In this document: positions 27,398-37,290 of the stretch, piece by piece
How the letters are laid out: each line of letters starts with the position of its first letter
How positions within the stretch are numbered: position 1 is the stretch's first letter
NCBI RefSeq assembly: GCF_000519305.1
Contig: NZ_JAFG01000003.1
Span: 310,181 to 374,180, forward strand
Length of the DNA stretch: 64,000 nucleotides
Reading direction: 5' to 3'
Origin: Mesorhizobium ciceri WSM4083
Lineage (GTDB): Bacteria > Pseudomonadota > Alphaproteobacteria > Rhizobiales > Rhizobiaceae
Made by a program: the position numbers and the translations under genes
Notes under the pieces: generated by a model
Databases searched by the model: none
The model's input: the letters and a program-made list of their open reading frames with translations, nothing else
Told to the model about the DNA's origin: nothing

Positions 27398-30300
27398 ATG
27401 GCAATGCGCGCGGCTCGTGGTCTTTCGATTCTGATTCTCCTGTTTTTTGCCTGGGCCAATGTCCTGGCCTGGAGCAGCGCCGCGCAAGCGGCCGAGGCCC
27501 GGCGAATAGCGACAACTGACAATTCCGATTATTTCGGCTTTGATCTCAGGTCCGACCAGAATGTGACAATTGACCAGTGCAAGACGACATGCCTGGGAGA
27601 CCCGGCCTGCCGCGCCTTCACTTACAACAAAAAAGCCAAATGGTGCTTCCTCAAATCCGACTACAACCAGTTGAAAACCTTCAACGGCGCGGTCGCGGGC
27701 AAGATCGTCAACATCGATGGCGACCCTGATATCGGCGCGCCGCCGGAACTCGCCTTCTTCCCCAACTGGATGTCCGATCAGGCCCAGCAATACCGCAACA
27801 AGCTGCTCGGCCCGGCCTATGACAGACCGACAGAAGGCATGGCTGCCTTGCTGAGCGCCGCCGAACAGGCCGTACTGACCGGCGACCACCGCTCCGCCAT
27901 GCTGAAATACGAGGCCGCGGTCTCGGTGCTGCCCGATGATGGCCAGCTCTGGCTCAACCTGGCGCGTGAAACGCTGGCCGTGCAGCCCGCCGCCAGCACA
28001 TCCGAAGCTTCCACTTTGCCGACGAACGGCACTTCAGCCGCATTCAACGCCTATAAATTACTGCGCACCACCAAGACGCGCGCCGAAGTGCTTGCGCTGC
28101 TCGGCAACGGCCTCGACAAGCGCGATCTCTACCGGCCGGCGCTGCAGGCCTATGAGGCCAGCCTTGCCCTGAACCCTTCGCCGGCGGTCCAGGCCGACTA
28201 TGCGGATCTCAAGGCGCGCAAGGGTTTCCGCGTTATCGACCACACCATCGACGCCGACACCAGCGCGCCGCGCATCTGCGCGCAATTCTCCGAGGATCTG
28301 GTCAAGACCGGCGTCGACTACGCGCAATTCGTCACCGTCGACAATGCACCGCCCAAGGGCGTCGAGGCCAAGGACAAGCAGATCTGCGTCGAAGGGCTGG
28401 AGCATGGCCAGCACTACGACGTCACTTTCCGCGCCGGCCTGCCGGCGGCAATCGGCGAAGTGACCGCGGCTCCCGTGGTGCTGTCGATCTATGTCCAGGA
28501 CCGCGCACCGTCCGCCCGCTTCACCGGTGACAGCTTCGTGCTGCCGGCTGGCGCGCGCCGTGGCATTCCGATCGTCACCGTCAACATGAACGCCGCCGAG
28601 ATGAAGCTCTATCGCATCGGCGATCGTTCGCTCGCCCAGCTTCTGTCCGGCTACCAGTTCCTGCACCAGCTCGACGGCTATGACATCTCCAACATTTCCG
28701 AGCAGATGGGCGCGCCGGTCTGGCAAGGCCAGCTCGACATCGCCAATGATCTCAACAAGGAGGTCACCACCTCCTTCCCGGTCGACGAGGCGGTGCCGCA
28801 GCGCAAGCCCGGCGTCTATGTGCTGACCGCCCAGGCCGTCAACGACAAGAGCGACGACTACAATTCGATGGCCACGCAATGGTTCGTCGTCTCCGACATC
28901 GGCCTGTCGACCTATACCGGCCAGGACGGGTTGAATGTCTTTGCCCGTTCGCTGGGCAGCGCCAAGCCGATCGCCGGCGCCGAACTGACGCTGGTTGCCA
29001 GGAACAACGAGGTTCTCGGCACGGCGACGTCGGATGCCGACGGCCATGCCGTCTTCAACCCCGGCCTGACGCGCGGCGACGGCGGCATGGTGCCGGCCGT
29101 GCTGATGGCCAAGCAGGGCGACAATGACTTCGTCTTCCTCGACATGGGCCGGGCCGGCTTCGACCTGTCCGACCGCGGCGTCACCGGGCGCGCGGCGCCA
29201 GGCGCGCTGGACGTCTATGCCTGGACCGAACGCGGTATCTACCGCGCCGGCGAGGATGTTCATGTCGCAGCACTTGCTCGCGACGGCGCCGCCAAGGCGG
29301 TCGAAAACCTGCCGTTGACCTTCATCTTCTCGCGCCCCGACGGCGTCGAGGATCGCCGCATCGTCAGCGACGGCGCCTCTGCCGGCGGCCATGCCGTCGA
29401 CCTGCCGCTCGCACCCAACGCCATGCGCGGCACATGGTCGGTGTCGATCTACACCGATCCCAAGCAGCCGGCGGTGGCCAGCCACATGTTCCTGGTCGAG
29501 GATTTCGTGCCGGATCGCATTGAATTCGACATGAAGGCCGACAAGCAGGAAATCGCCCAGGGCGAAACCGCCAACATCGACATTGACGGCCGCTTCCTCT
29601 ATGGCGCGCCGGCGGCGGGCCTGGCGCTGGAAGGCGAGCTGACGCTGTCGACGTCTCGCGACTGGGACCGCTTCCAGGGCTTTTCCTTCGGTCTCGCCGA
29701 CGAGCAGTCGGCCGAACCCACCGTCACCCCCCTCGCCGATCTGCCGGTGGTCGGCGATGACGGCAAGGTGACCTTCCCGGTCTCCGTCGACCAACTGCCC
29801 TCGACCACCAAGCTGGTCGACGCCAAGGTGACGGTCAGGATGCGCGAAACCGGCGGCCGCGCCATAGAGCGCTCGCTCAACATCGGCATCCGCCCGCAAG
29901 GCCATATGATCGGCATCCGTCCGGATTTCGCCGACAATGAAGTGCCGCAGGGTGGCACCGCCAAGTTCAGCCTGATCGCCGTCGATCCCGACGGCGATCG
30001 CGAGGCGCTGAAAGGCGCGCAGTGGACGCTGGTCAAGGTCGAACGCAATTACCAGTGGTACCGCTCCAACAATTCCTGGAACTACGAGCCGGTCAACTTC
30101 ACCAAGTCGATCGCCAACGGCCAGGTCGACCTCAGCGCCGACGGCGACGCAACGGTCTCCGTGCCGGTCGACTGGGGCCAGTATCGGCTTGAGGTTGAAA
30201 CCGCCGACCCGGAGGGACCGGCGACCAGCTACGAGTTCGATGCCGGCTGGTATGTCTCCTCGACCACCACCGAAACGCCCGACGGCCTCGAAATCGCCCT

Positions 30301-32896
30301 CGACAAGGACAATTATGCCGCCGGCGAAGTGGCCAAGCTGAAAGTCTCGCCGCACTTTGCCGGCGAACTGCTGATCAACATCGGCTCCGACAAGCTGTTG
30401 AAGACCGTCACGGCATCCGTGCCGGCCGGCGGCAGCACCGTCGACATCCCGGTCGGCGACGACTGGGGCGCCGGCGCCTATGTCACCGCAACCCTGTTCC
30501 GGCCGGGCGAGGCGCAGGAAACGCGCATGCCGGCGCGCGCCATCGGCGTGAAATGGCTGAAGGTCGATCCGGGCTCGAAGAAGCTCGCGGTCACCCTGAC
30601 GCCGCCGGACAAGACCATGCCACGCCAGCAGCTGTCGATCCCGGTTTCGGTCGCCGGCGTGCAGCCGGGCAGCAATGCCTATGTCATGGTTGCCGCCGTC
30701 GATGTCGGCATCCTCAATCTGACCAACTACAAGGCGCCGGATCCGGAGAACTGGTTCTTCGGCCAGCGCATGCTGGGCATGGAAATCCGCGACATCTACG
30801 GTCGCCTGATCGACGGCTCGCTTGGCAACACCGGCAAGCTCAGGACCGGCGGCGACGGCGCCAACATGCAGGCGCAAGGCAGCCCGCCGACCGAAAAGCT
30901 GGTCGCCTTCTTCTCCGGTATCGTCGAACTCGATGCCGACGGCAAGGCGCGGGTCGACTTCGACATTCCGCAGTTCAACGGCACCGTGCGCGTCATGGCC
31001 GTCGCCTGGACCAAGGATGCGGTCGGCCATGCCCAGTCCGACGTCATCGTGCGCGATCCCGTGGTGATCACCGCCGGCCTGCCGCGCTTCCTGGCGCCTG
31101 GCGACGCCGCCGTCATGCGCCTCGACGTCGCCGACACCGATGGTCCGGCCGGCGACTATGCGTTCTCGATCGAAACGACGGGCGACCTGTCGACCGGCGA
31201 CAAGCCCCTGCCCCAGAAGCTGACGCTCGCCCAGGGCAAGCGCCAGACGCTGACCGTGCCGCTGATCGCTCGGACGGCCGGCAATGCCTCGCTCACCATC
31301 AAGCTCGCCCATGCCGACGGCACCAAGGTCGAGCAGACGCTCTATGTGCCGGTGCGGCCGGCGCAATTGCCGGTCACCACCCGCCTGGTGGTCGACCTCA
31401 AAGGCAATGGCGGCGCACTGCGCGTCGACAAGGAACTGCTGGCGGCAAGCCTGCTTGACGGCGCCTCCGTCAGCGTCGGCGTTTCGCAGGCGGCAGCCTT
31501 CGACGTGCCGTCGCTGTTGATGACGCTCGACCGCTACCCCTATGGTTGCGCCGAGCAGACCACCAGCCGCGCCATGCCGCTTCTCTACGTCAATGAATTG
31601 GCTTCCGGCGTCGGCATGGCCAGCGATCCCGATATCCATGGCCGCATCCAGGACGCCATCTACAAGGTTCTGAGCTATCAGGCCTCGGGCGGCAGCTTCG
31701 GCCTGTGGGGTCCGGGCTCCGGCGATCTGTGGCTTGATTCCTATGTCACCGACTTCCTGACCAGGGCGCGCGAGCAGAAATACGACGTGCCGAGCCTGGC
31801 CATGAACCAGGCGCTGAGCAATTTGCAGAACTCGCTCGGCTACGACCAGAGCGTGCAGGACCGTGGCAGCGAGATTGCCTACGCCCTTTACGTGCTGGCC
31901 CGCAACAAGAAGGCCTCGATCGGCGACCTGCGCTACTATGCGGATACCCAACTCGAAGCTTTCTCGAGCCCGATGGCCGTTGCCCAACTGGCTGCGAGCC
32001 TGGCGCTTTACGGCGATACACCGCGTGCGGAATCGACGTTCAAGACTGCCCTGCAGTTGGCCAAGTCGACCACCGACTACGACTACTACCGCTCCGACTA
32101 CGGTTCGCGGCTGCGTGATGGTGCGGCGATGCTGGCGCTTGCGGCGGAATCCAAGCCGGTGCCGACGATCGTGCCGGAGTTGATCAAGCTGGTGACCAGG
32201 GAACGCGCCGAAGCCCGTTGGACCAGCACCCAGGACGAATCCTGGATGCTGCTGGCGGCCCGCGCACTCAAGGAAGGCAATGATACGATCACGCTGACCG
32301 TCAATGGCGCGGCGCATTCCGGCGGCTATTCCAACCAGGTTGAAGGCTCTGACCTGGTCGACAGCCCGCTGACCATCGCCAACACCGGCAAGACCCCGCT
32401 GCAGGCCGTCGTCACCACGGTGGCGTCGCCGGTCCAGCCCTTGCCGGCAGGCGGCGAAGGCTTCACCATCAGCCGCACCTACTACAAGCTCGATGGCACC
32501 GAGGCCAATGTCACCGAGGCGACGCAGAACGAACGCTATGTCGTCGTGCTCAAGGTCAACGAGCAGAACAAATGGCCGTCGCGCCTGCTGGTCACCGACC
32601 TGTTGCCGGCCGGCTTCGAGATCGACAATCCCGGCCTGGTGTCCAGCGCCCAGTTGACGAACTTCTCGTGGCTGGCGCAGACCGATGCGGCCCATCTCGA
32701 ATTCCGCGACGACCGTTTCGTCGCGGCGTTCAACCCGGCCGACGGCGACCACGACCACAATCTGACGTTCGCCTATGTCGTGCGCGCGGTGACGCCGGGT
32801 ACCTATGCGCACCCGGCGGCAACAGTGGAAGACATGTACCGGCCGCAATACTCGGCCCGCACCGCCACCGGCATGATGGAGGTCAAGGCGCCGTAA
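27398..32896 (+). CDS. Bacterial alpha-2-macroglobulin with N-terminal PAN domain
   Basis: This 1832-residue periplasmic protease trap has a signal peptide (to about residue 34), then a cysteine-rich PAN/apple-like domain (about 40-105, with DQCKTTCLGDPACRAFTYN), a TPR-like helical stretch (about 140-270) and the macroglobulin domains with a thioester domain. The thioester motif CAEQ starts at Cys1384 (YPYGCAEQTTS), so covalent trapping of attacking proteases should be possible. Unlike E. coli YfhM there is no lipobox cysteine, so membrane anchoring is not evident. It is followed by pbpC, the classic partner, which suggests that the pair protects or repairs the envelope. GGAGGGG precedes the start. 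Confidence 0.93.
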   Translation: MAMRAARGLSILILLFFAWANVLAWSSAAQAAEARRIATTDNSDYFGFDLRSDQNVTIDQCKTTCLGDPACRAFTYNKKAKWCFLKSDYNQLKTFNGAVAGKIVNIDGDPDIGAPPELAFFPNWMSDQAQQYRNKLLGPAYDRPTEGMAALLSAAEQAVLTGDHRSAMLKYEAAVSVLPDDGQLWLNLARETLAVQPAASTSEASTLPTNGTSAAFNAYKLLRTTKTRAEVLALLGNGLDKRDLYRPALQAYEASLALNPSPAVQADYADLKARKGFRVIDHTIDADTSAPRICAQFSEDLVKTGVDYAQFVTVDNAPPKGVEAKDKQICVEGLEHGQHYDVTFRAGLPAAIGEVTAAPVVLSIYVQDRAPSARFTGDSFVLPAGARRGIPIVTVNMNAAEMKLYRIGDRSLAQLLSGYQFLHQLDGYDISNISEQMGAPVWQGQLDIANDLNKEVTTSFPVDEAVPQRKPGVYVLTAQAVNDKSDDYNSMATQWFVVSDIGLSTYTGQDGLNVFARSLGSAKPIAGAELTLVARNNEVLGTATSDADGHAVFNPGLTRGDGGMVPAVLMAKQGDNDFVFLDMGRAGFDLSDRGVTGRAAPGALDVYAWTERGIYRAGEDVHVAALARDGAAKAVENLPLTFIFSRPDGVEDRRIVSDGASAGGHAVDLPLAPNAMRGTWSVSIYTDPKQPAVASHMFLVEDFVPDRIEFDMKADKQEIAQGETANIDIDGRFLYGAPAAGLALEGELTLSTSRDWDRFQGFSFGLADEQSAEPTVTPLADLPVVGDDGKVTFPVSVDQLPSTTKLVDAKVTVRMRETGGRAIERSLNIGIRPQGHMIGIRPDFADNEVPQGGTAKFSLIAVDPDGDREALKGAQWTLVKVERNYQWYRSNNSWNYEPVNFTKSIANGQVDLSADGDATVSVPVDWGQYRLEVETADPEGPATSYEFDAGWYVSSTTTETPDGLEIALDKDNYAAGEVAKLKVSPHFAGELLINIGSDKLLKTVTASVPAGGSTVDIPVGDDWGAGAYVTATLFRPGEAQETRMPARAIGVKWLKVDPGSKKLAVTLTPPDKTMPRQQLSIPVSVAGVQPGSNAYVMVAAVDVGILNLTNYKAPDPENWFFGQRMLGMEIRDIYGRLIDGSLGNTGKLRTGGDGANMQAQGSPPTEKLVAFFSGIVELDADGKARVDFDIPQFNGTVRVMAVAWTKDAVGHAQSDVIVRDPVVITAGLPRFLAPGDAAVMRLDVADTDGPAGDYAFSIETTGDLSTGDKPLPQKLTLAQGKRQTLTVPLIARTAGNASLTIKLAHADGTKVEQTLYVPVRPAQLPVTTRLVVDLKGNGGALRVDKELLAASLLDGASVSVGVSQAAAFDVPSLLMTLDRYPYGCAEQTTSRAMPLLYVNELASGVGMASDPDIHGRIQDAIYKVLSYQASGGSFGLWGPGSGDLWLDSYVTDFLTRAREQKYDVPSLAMNQALSNLQNSLGYDQSVQDRGSEIAYALYVLARNKKASIGDLRYYADTQLEAFSSPMAVAQLAASLALYGDTPRAESTFKTALQLAKSTTDYDYYRSDYGSRLRDGAAMLALAAESKPVPTIVPELIKLVTRERAEARWTSTQDESWMLLAARALKEGNDTITLTVNGAAHSGGYSNQVEGSDLVDSPLTIANTGKTPLQAVVTTVASPVQPLPAGGEGFTISRTYYKLDGTEANVTEATQNERYVVVLKVNEQNKWPSRLLVTDLLPAGFEIDNPGLVSSAQLTNFSWLAQTDAAHLEFRDDRFVAAFNPADGDHDHNLTFAYVVRAVTPGTYAHPAATVEDMYRPQYSARTATGMMEVKAP

Positions 32897-32929
32897 GGCG
32901 CCGGTGGTGGCGATCATGATCAGGACGAC

Positions 32930-33112
32930 GGCGCTGCCCCTCATCCGCCTGCCGGCACCTTCTCCCCGTATAGTGACGGGGAGAAGGGGACTGTCGCGAT
33001 CGTCGGCATCTGTTCTGAAACGTTGGAAATTGGCGAGAGCCTCGGTGCAGGCCTCTTTCTCCCCGTCACTACACGGGGAGAAATGCCCGGCAGGGCAATG
33101 AGGGGCAGCGCC
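32930..33112. repeat. Inverted-repeat element abutting the pbpC start codon
   Basis: Terminal arms GGCGCTGCCCCTCAT (32930-32944) and ATGAGGGGCAGCGCC (33098-33112) are perfect 15-bp inverted repeats. Each half also contains a strong hairpin (CTTCTCCCCGT with ACGGGGAGAAG, and a near-identical copy at about 33058-33085). The element ends one base before the pbpC ATG. It fills most of the gap between the two genes. Confidence 0.75.
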
Positions 33113-35203
33113 ATGCTTTCAAGAAAACTCCGCCGCCGCGCCGCCATCGCCGCAGCTTCCTGCACTGGCATTCTCGCCCTCTCCGCAGCCACCCTCTGGG
33201 AACTCGACCGTGCCTACCCCCCTCCGCTGCCGGCCGAACTCACGGTCTCCACCGAAGTCCAGGATCGCGACGGCGAATTGTTGCGCGCCTTCGCCACGCC
33301 GGACGGATACTGGCGGCTGGAGACCCGGCTCGACCAGGTCGACAAGCAATTCGTCGATATGCTGGTCACCTACGAAGACAAGCGTTTCTGGGACCATGAG
33401 GGTGTCGACGTGCTGGCGCTGGCGCGTGCCGCCGGCCAGTTTGCCACCAGTGGCCACATCGTCTCCGGCGGTTCGACGCTTTCGATGCAGCTCGCCCGGC
33501 TGATCGAACCGCGCGAGAGCCGCAGCCTCGGCTCCAAGATCAAGCAGATGCTGCGCGCCATCCAGATCGAACGGCGGCTGTCCAAACGCGAGATCCTCGA
33601 ACGCTACCTGACGCTGGCGCCCTATGGCGGCAATCTGGAAGGCGTGCGCGCCGCCTCGCTGGCCTATTTCGGCAAGGAGCCGAAGCGGCTTACCGTTTCC
33701 GAATCCGCCCTGCTCGTCGCCCTGCCGCAACTGCCGGAAAAACGCCGCCCCGACCGCAATTTGAAGATCGCCCACGCCGCCCGTGACCGGGTGCTGACCC
33801 GCATGGTCTCCTCGGGCCTGCTCGGCGAGCGCGAGGCCGCGCGTGCCGCCCTCGACGATGTGTCGGGCCTGCGCCGCACCCTGCCGGCGCTCGCCGCACA
33901 CGCCGCCTATGCGGTGTTGCCCAAGGCCATCCCCGGCCAGCCCTTGCAACTGACGATCCGCAAGAGCGTCCAGGAAGGGCTGGAGCAGGTGGCGAGGGAC
34001 GCGGCCACCAAGCTTGGGCCTCGCCTGTCGGTCGCCATGGTGCTGGCCGACTCCCGCACCGGCGACATTCTTGGTGAAGTCGGCTCGGCCAATTTCTTCG
34101 ACGCCAGCCGCTCCGGCTGGATCGACATGACAAAGATCGTCCGCTCGCCCGGCTCGACGCTGAAGCCGTTCATCTACGGTCTTGCCTTCGAACAGGGCCT
34201 GGTGGCGCAGGAGACGCTGATCGACGACAGCCCTGTCGATTTCTCCGGCTACCGACCGAAGAATTTCGACATGGGCTACCAGGGCGATGTCAGCATCCGG
34301 CAAGCGCTGCAACTGTCGCTCAACGTGCCGGCGATCCGCGTGCTCGACGCGGTCGGGCCAACGCGGCTGATGGCCCGCTTCCGCCAGGCCGGCGTCAGCC
34401 CGATACTGCCGGTCAACGAGGCGCCGGGCCTGGCCATCGGCCTTGGCGGCGTAGGCGTCACACTACGCGACCTAGTCCAGCTCTACACAGGGCTCGCCAA
34501 TGGCGGCAAGACGCACACGCTGCATGACGGCACCGAGCCTGCCAATGCCGAGCGCACCAGCGCCACCATCCTCGACGGTCAGGCCAACTGGCAGATCATC
34601 GACATACTGTCGGGCGTCAAGCCGCCCGAGGGCGCCTTGCAGCGCGGCATCGCCTACAAGACCGGCACGTCCTACGGATACCGCGACGCCTGGTCGGTCG
34701 GCTTCGACGGCCGCTACGTGCTGGGTGTCTGGGTCGGCCGCCCCGACGCCGGCGCGGTGCCCGGCCTTTCCGGCTATGTCTCGGCGGCCCCCATCCTGTT
34801 CGAGGGTTTTGTCCGCTCGGGTCTGGCCACCGTCCCCTTGCCGGGCAAGCCGCCCGGTCTGTTCAGCCCCAGGCGCGAGGACCTGCCGGTGACTCTCGCC
34901 CGCTTCGGCGCCGGGTCTGACGGCTTGGTGCAGGCGACGGTGAGCGAACCCGCACCGACCATCATCTTCCCGCCCGACGGCGCCCGCGTCGATCTCGGCA
35001 CCAATTCAGTCGACGCCTCGCCGCTGGTGCTGAAGCTGCAAGGCGGCCGTGCACCGTTCCGCTGGCTGGCCAACGGCAAACCACTCATCGGCATCGACCG
35101 TCGCCGCACCGCGACCTGGCAGCCCGACGGCGCCGGCTATTCGACGCTGACCGTCATCGACGCGGCGGGACGTGCGGCGAGTGTGAAGGTGTTTGTCGAA
35201 TAG
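33113..35203 (+). CDS. pbpC: Penicillin-binding protein 1C
   Basis: This 696-residue bifunctional peptidoglycan synthase is anchored by one N-terminal helix (residues 12-30). The transglycosylase domain has the catalytic EDKRFWDHEG motif near residue 88 and GGSTLSMQLARL. The transpeptidase domain has SxxK (STLK, Ser348), SxN (SLN, residues 402-404) and KTG (Lys516), then the C-terminal PBP1C beta domain. All catalytic residues are present. I start at ATG 33113, with GAGGGG 8 bases upstream inside the repeat element; an in-frame start at 33023 would lie inside the repeat. It is the partner gene of alpha-2-macroglobulin and sits 216 bp after it. Confidence 0.94.
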   Translation: MLSRKLRRRAAIAAASCTGILALSAATLWELDRAYPPPLPAELTVSTEVQDRDGELLRAFATPDGYWRLETRLDQVDKQFVDMLVTYEDKRFWDHEGVDVLALARAAGQFATSGHIVSGGSTLSMQLARLIEPRESRSLGSKIKQMLRAIQIERRLSKREILERYLTLAPYGGNLEGVRAASLAYFGKEPKRLTVSESALLVALPQLPEKRRPDRNLKIAHAARDRVLTRMVSSGLLGEREAARAALDDVSGLRRTLPALAAHAAYAVLPKAIPGQPLQLTIRKSVQEGLEQVARDAATKLGPRLSVAMVLADSRTGDILGEVGSANFFDASRSGWIDMTKIVRSPGSTLKPFIYGLAFEQGLVAQETLIDDSPVDFSGYRPKNFDMGYQGDVSIRQALQLSLNVPAIRVLDAVGPTRLMARFRQAGVSPILPVNEAPGLAIGLGGVGVTLRDLVQLYTGLANGGKTHTLHDGTEPANAERTSATILDGQANWQIIDILSGVKPPEGALQRGIAYKTGTSYGYRDAWSVGFDGRYVLGVWVGRPDAGAVPGLSGYVSAAPILFEGFVRSGLATVPLPGKPPGLFSPRREDLPVTLARFGAGSDGLVQATVSEPAPTIIFPPDGARVDLGTNSVDASPLVLKLQGGRAPFRWLANGKPLIGIDRRRTATWQPDGAGYSTLTVIDAAGRAASVKVFVE

Positions 35204-35267
35204 ATCGCGCCAAGAGATTCATGGAATTGGCTTTCCGGAGGCTCGGCAGATAGCAGGATACTCACCC

Positions 35268-36020
35268 ATGCCTGTTCCGAGGCACCCCTCGCGCAATCCT
35301 CTCTTGTCGGCAGCCTCAGCGCTGGCAGCAACGATTCTTGTCATGGCAGTCACCCTCCCCGCTTTCGCCGACCCACTCCCCACAGGCTTTGTCCGGCTCG
35401 CCGATGTCGACCCCTCGATCCGCCAGGACATCCGCTACGCCGGATCGGATAATTTTCTGCACCGCAAGGTGAATGGCTACGACGCACCCGCCTGCATTCT
35501 CACCCAGCAGGCGGCAACGGCACTGTCCGCCGTCCAGAAAGCGATCGCAGCCAAAAGCCTGACCTTGGTGGTGTTCGATTGCTACCGCCCTGCCCGCGCC
35601 GTCGCCGACATGGGCGAATGGACGCGTGAGGGCGGGCCGCCCGATCCGCAATGGTATCCGAAGGTCAGGCGCAGTGAGCTGATCGCCAAGGGCTATGTCG
35701 GAGAACTATCGACCCATTCACGTGGCTCGACCGTCGATGTCGCCGTCGCCCGGACTGACCGCAGGTCCAGCCCGAACCCGGCCTGCGGCGCGGGCGATGC
35801 CGACACGCCCGATTTCGGCACCGGCTTCGACTGCTTCGATCCGATGAGCGAAACCGCCCACCGCGGCCTTTCCAGCGAAGCGGCGGCAAACCGCAAAGTG
35901 CTTGTCGATGTCATGCGTGTAGCCGGCTTCAAGAACTATGCACGGGAATGGTGGCACTTCACGCTGACAAGTGAACCGTTCGCCAGACAGCGTTTCGACT
36001 TTCCCATCACCGCCGATTGA
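35268..36020 (+). CDS. D-alanyl-D-alanine dipeptidase (VanX/DdpX family)
   Basis: This 250-residue exported zinc peptidase has an N-terminal signal sequence that ends near AFA-DPLP. It shows the metal motif S-x-H-x6-D (Ser148, His150, Asp157 in STHSRGSTVD) and the catalytic EWWH (Glu227 to His230), all key residues of the VanX/peptidase M15D family. It probably hydrolyses D-Ala-D-Ala released in the periplasm during wall turnover, rather than giving vancomycin resistance. ATG 35268-35270 is chosen for the signal peptide; an in-frame TTG at 35193 would overlap pbpC. Same strand as pbpC and close behind it, so probably co-transcribed. Confidence 0.9.
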   Translation: MPVPRHPSRNPLLSAASALAATILVMAVTLPAFADPLPTGFVRLADVDPSIRQDIRYAGSDNFLHRKVNGYDAPACILTQQAATALSAVQKAIAAKSLTLVVFDCYRPARAVADMGEWTREGGPPDPQWYPKVRRSELIAKGYVGELSTHSRGSTVDVAVARTDRRSSPNPACGAGDADTPDFGTGFDCFDPMSETAHRGLSSEAAANRKVLVDVMRVAGFKNYAREWWHFTLTSEPFARQRFDFPITAD

Positions 36021-36195
36021 TGCATCGGACAAATTCCACACCTTGCCTCGGCACCGCCCCTTGCTAGATAGGCTGAGTGGCCGGGCCATGGATTCTTCCT
36101 TTGGCCGCAAGAGGAAAATATTTCTCCCACCGGCGAAATAGCGTCGAACATTTTCTCCAGAGGGGCAAAAAAGGCAACATTGAATGCATCTAATT

Positions 36196-36212
36196 TCTAC
36201 CAATTCGGTAGA
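36196..36212 (+). promoter_or_regulatory. Candidate operator upstream of the first sulfate-binding protein gene
   Basis: TCTACC (36196-36201) and GGTAGA (36207-36212) are perfect 6-bp inverted arms with a 5-base spacer, ending 27 bp before the start codon. A looser TCTA-N9-TAGG version occurs before the second sulfate-binding gene (41026-41042). The Rrf2 regulator at 42389 is a candidate binder. Confidence 0.45.
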
Positions 36213-36239
36213 TTTGGCGCGGGTTCAACGGAGGCAGAA

Positions 36240-37268
36240 ATGACCAAACCTCATTTCAGGAAACTGCTCGGCGCACTGGTCGCCACATCTGTCCAGTTCG
36301 GCACGCTCGGTTTCGCGTTTGCCGATACAACCATTCTCAACGTGTCCTATGATCCGACACGCGAGCTCTACAAGGCCTATGACGAAGCTTTCGTCGCCCA
36401 CTGGAAGGCCGAGACCGGCGAGACGGTTACCATCCAGCAATCGCATGGCGGATCGGGCGCCCAGGCCCGCGCCGTGATCGACGGCCTTGACGCCGACGTG
36501 GTGACGCTGGCACTCGAAGGCGACATCAACGCCATCGTCTCGAAGTCGAAGAAGATCAATCCGGACTGGCGCACCAAATTCGAAAACAATTCAGCGCCTT
36601 ACACCTCGACCATCATCTTCCTCGTGCGCAAGGGCAATCCCAAGGGCATCCACGACTGGAGCGACCTCGTCAAGGACGGCGTCCAGGTGATCACGCCCAA
36701 CCCCAAGACCTCCGGCGGCGCACGCTGGAACTATCTCGCCGCATGGGCTTACGCCAACGCCAATGACGGCGGCGACGAGGCCAAGAACAAGGGATTCGTC
36801 GGCAAGCTCTACGCCAATGCCCCCGTGCTCGACACCGGTGCGCGCGGCTCGACCGTGACCTTCGCGCAAAAGGGCATCGGCGATGTGCTTATCGGTTGGG
36901 AAAACGATGCCTATCTGGCGCTCGACGAATTCGGCGCCGACAATTTCGACATTGTCTACCCGCCGACATCGATCCTGGCCGAGCCGCCGGTGGCGATTGT
37001 CGACGCCAATGTCGACGCCAAGGGCACGCGCAAGGTCGCCGAAGCCTACCTGGGCTGGCTCTATTCCAAGGAAGCGCAGACGATCATCGCCAAGAACCAC
37101 TATCGTCCGGCCAAGCCCGAACTCGTGGCTCCCGCGGATCTGCCCAAAACACCGGAAATCAAGCTGATCTCCATCGACGATCCGCTTTTTGGCGGCTGGA
37201 AGAAGGCACAGCCTTATCATTTCGGCGACGGTGGTATATTCGACCAGATCTACAAGCCGGCCCAGTGA
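36240..37268 (+). CDS. sbp: Sulfate ABC transporter substrate-binding protein
   Basis: This 342-residue periplasmic protein binds sulfate (or thiosulfate) for the CysTWA importer. A signal peptide ends near FAFA-DTT; the mature protein has family motifs [40 protein letters not shown] and [11 protein letters not shown] 36240-36242 has a strong GGAGG 6 bases upstream; the longer frame from 36180 is not needed. It leads the operon sbp-cysT-cysW-cysA. It differs clearly from the second binding protein at 41146. Sulfate versus thiosulfate preference cannot be decided by sequence inspection; cysP is the alternative name. Confidence 0.92.
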   Translation: MTKPHFRKLLGALVATSVQFGTLGFAFADTTILNVSYDPTRELYKAYDEAFVAHWKAETGETVTIQQSHGGSGAQARAVIDGLDADVVTLALEGDINAIVSKSKKINPDWRTKFENNSAPYTSTIIFLVRKGNPKGIHDWSDLVKDGVQVITPNPKTSGGARWNYLAAWAYANANDGGDEAKNKGFVGKLYANAPVLDTGARGSTVTFAQKGIGDVLIGWENDAYLALDEFGADNFDIVYPPTSILAEPPVAIVDANVDAKGTRKVAEAYLGWLYSKEAQTIIAKNHYRPAKPELVAPADLPKTPEIKLISIDDPLFGGWKKAQPYHFGDGGIFDQIYKPAQ

Positions 37269-37290
37269 GCTAAATCTAGATCAGGACGAT

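Noticed and set aside
28058-32944. Antisense open frame of 1628 codons opposite the alpha-2-macroglobulin gene
   Set aside because: It is the mirror of a GC-rich gene with strong third-position bias. The plus-strand frame has a signal peptide, domains and the thioester motif, while the antisense frame shows only His/Arg/Gly-rich low-complexity sequence.
35268-36020. Vancomycin resistance gene (vanX)
   Set aside because: There are no vanH or vanA ligase genes and the protein has an export signal; a periplasmic peptidoglycan-recycling dipeptidase is the better reading.
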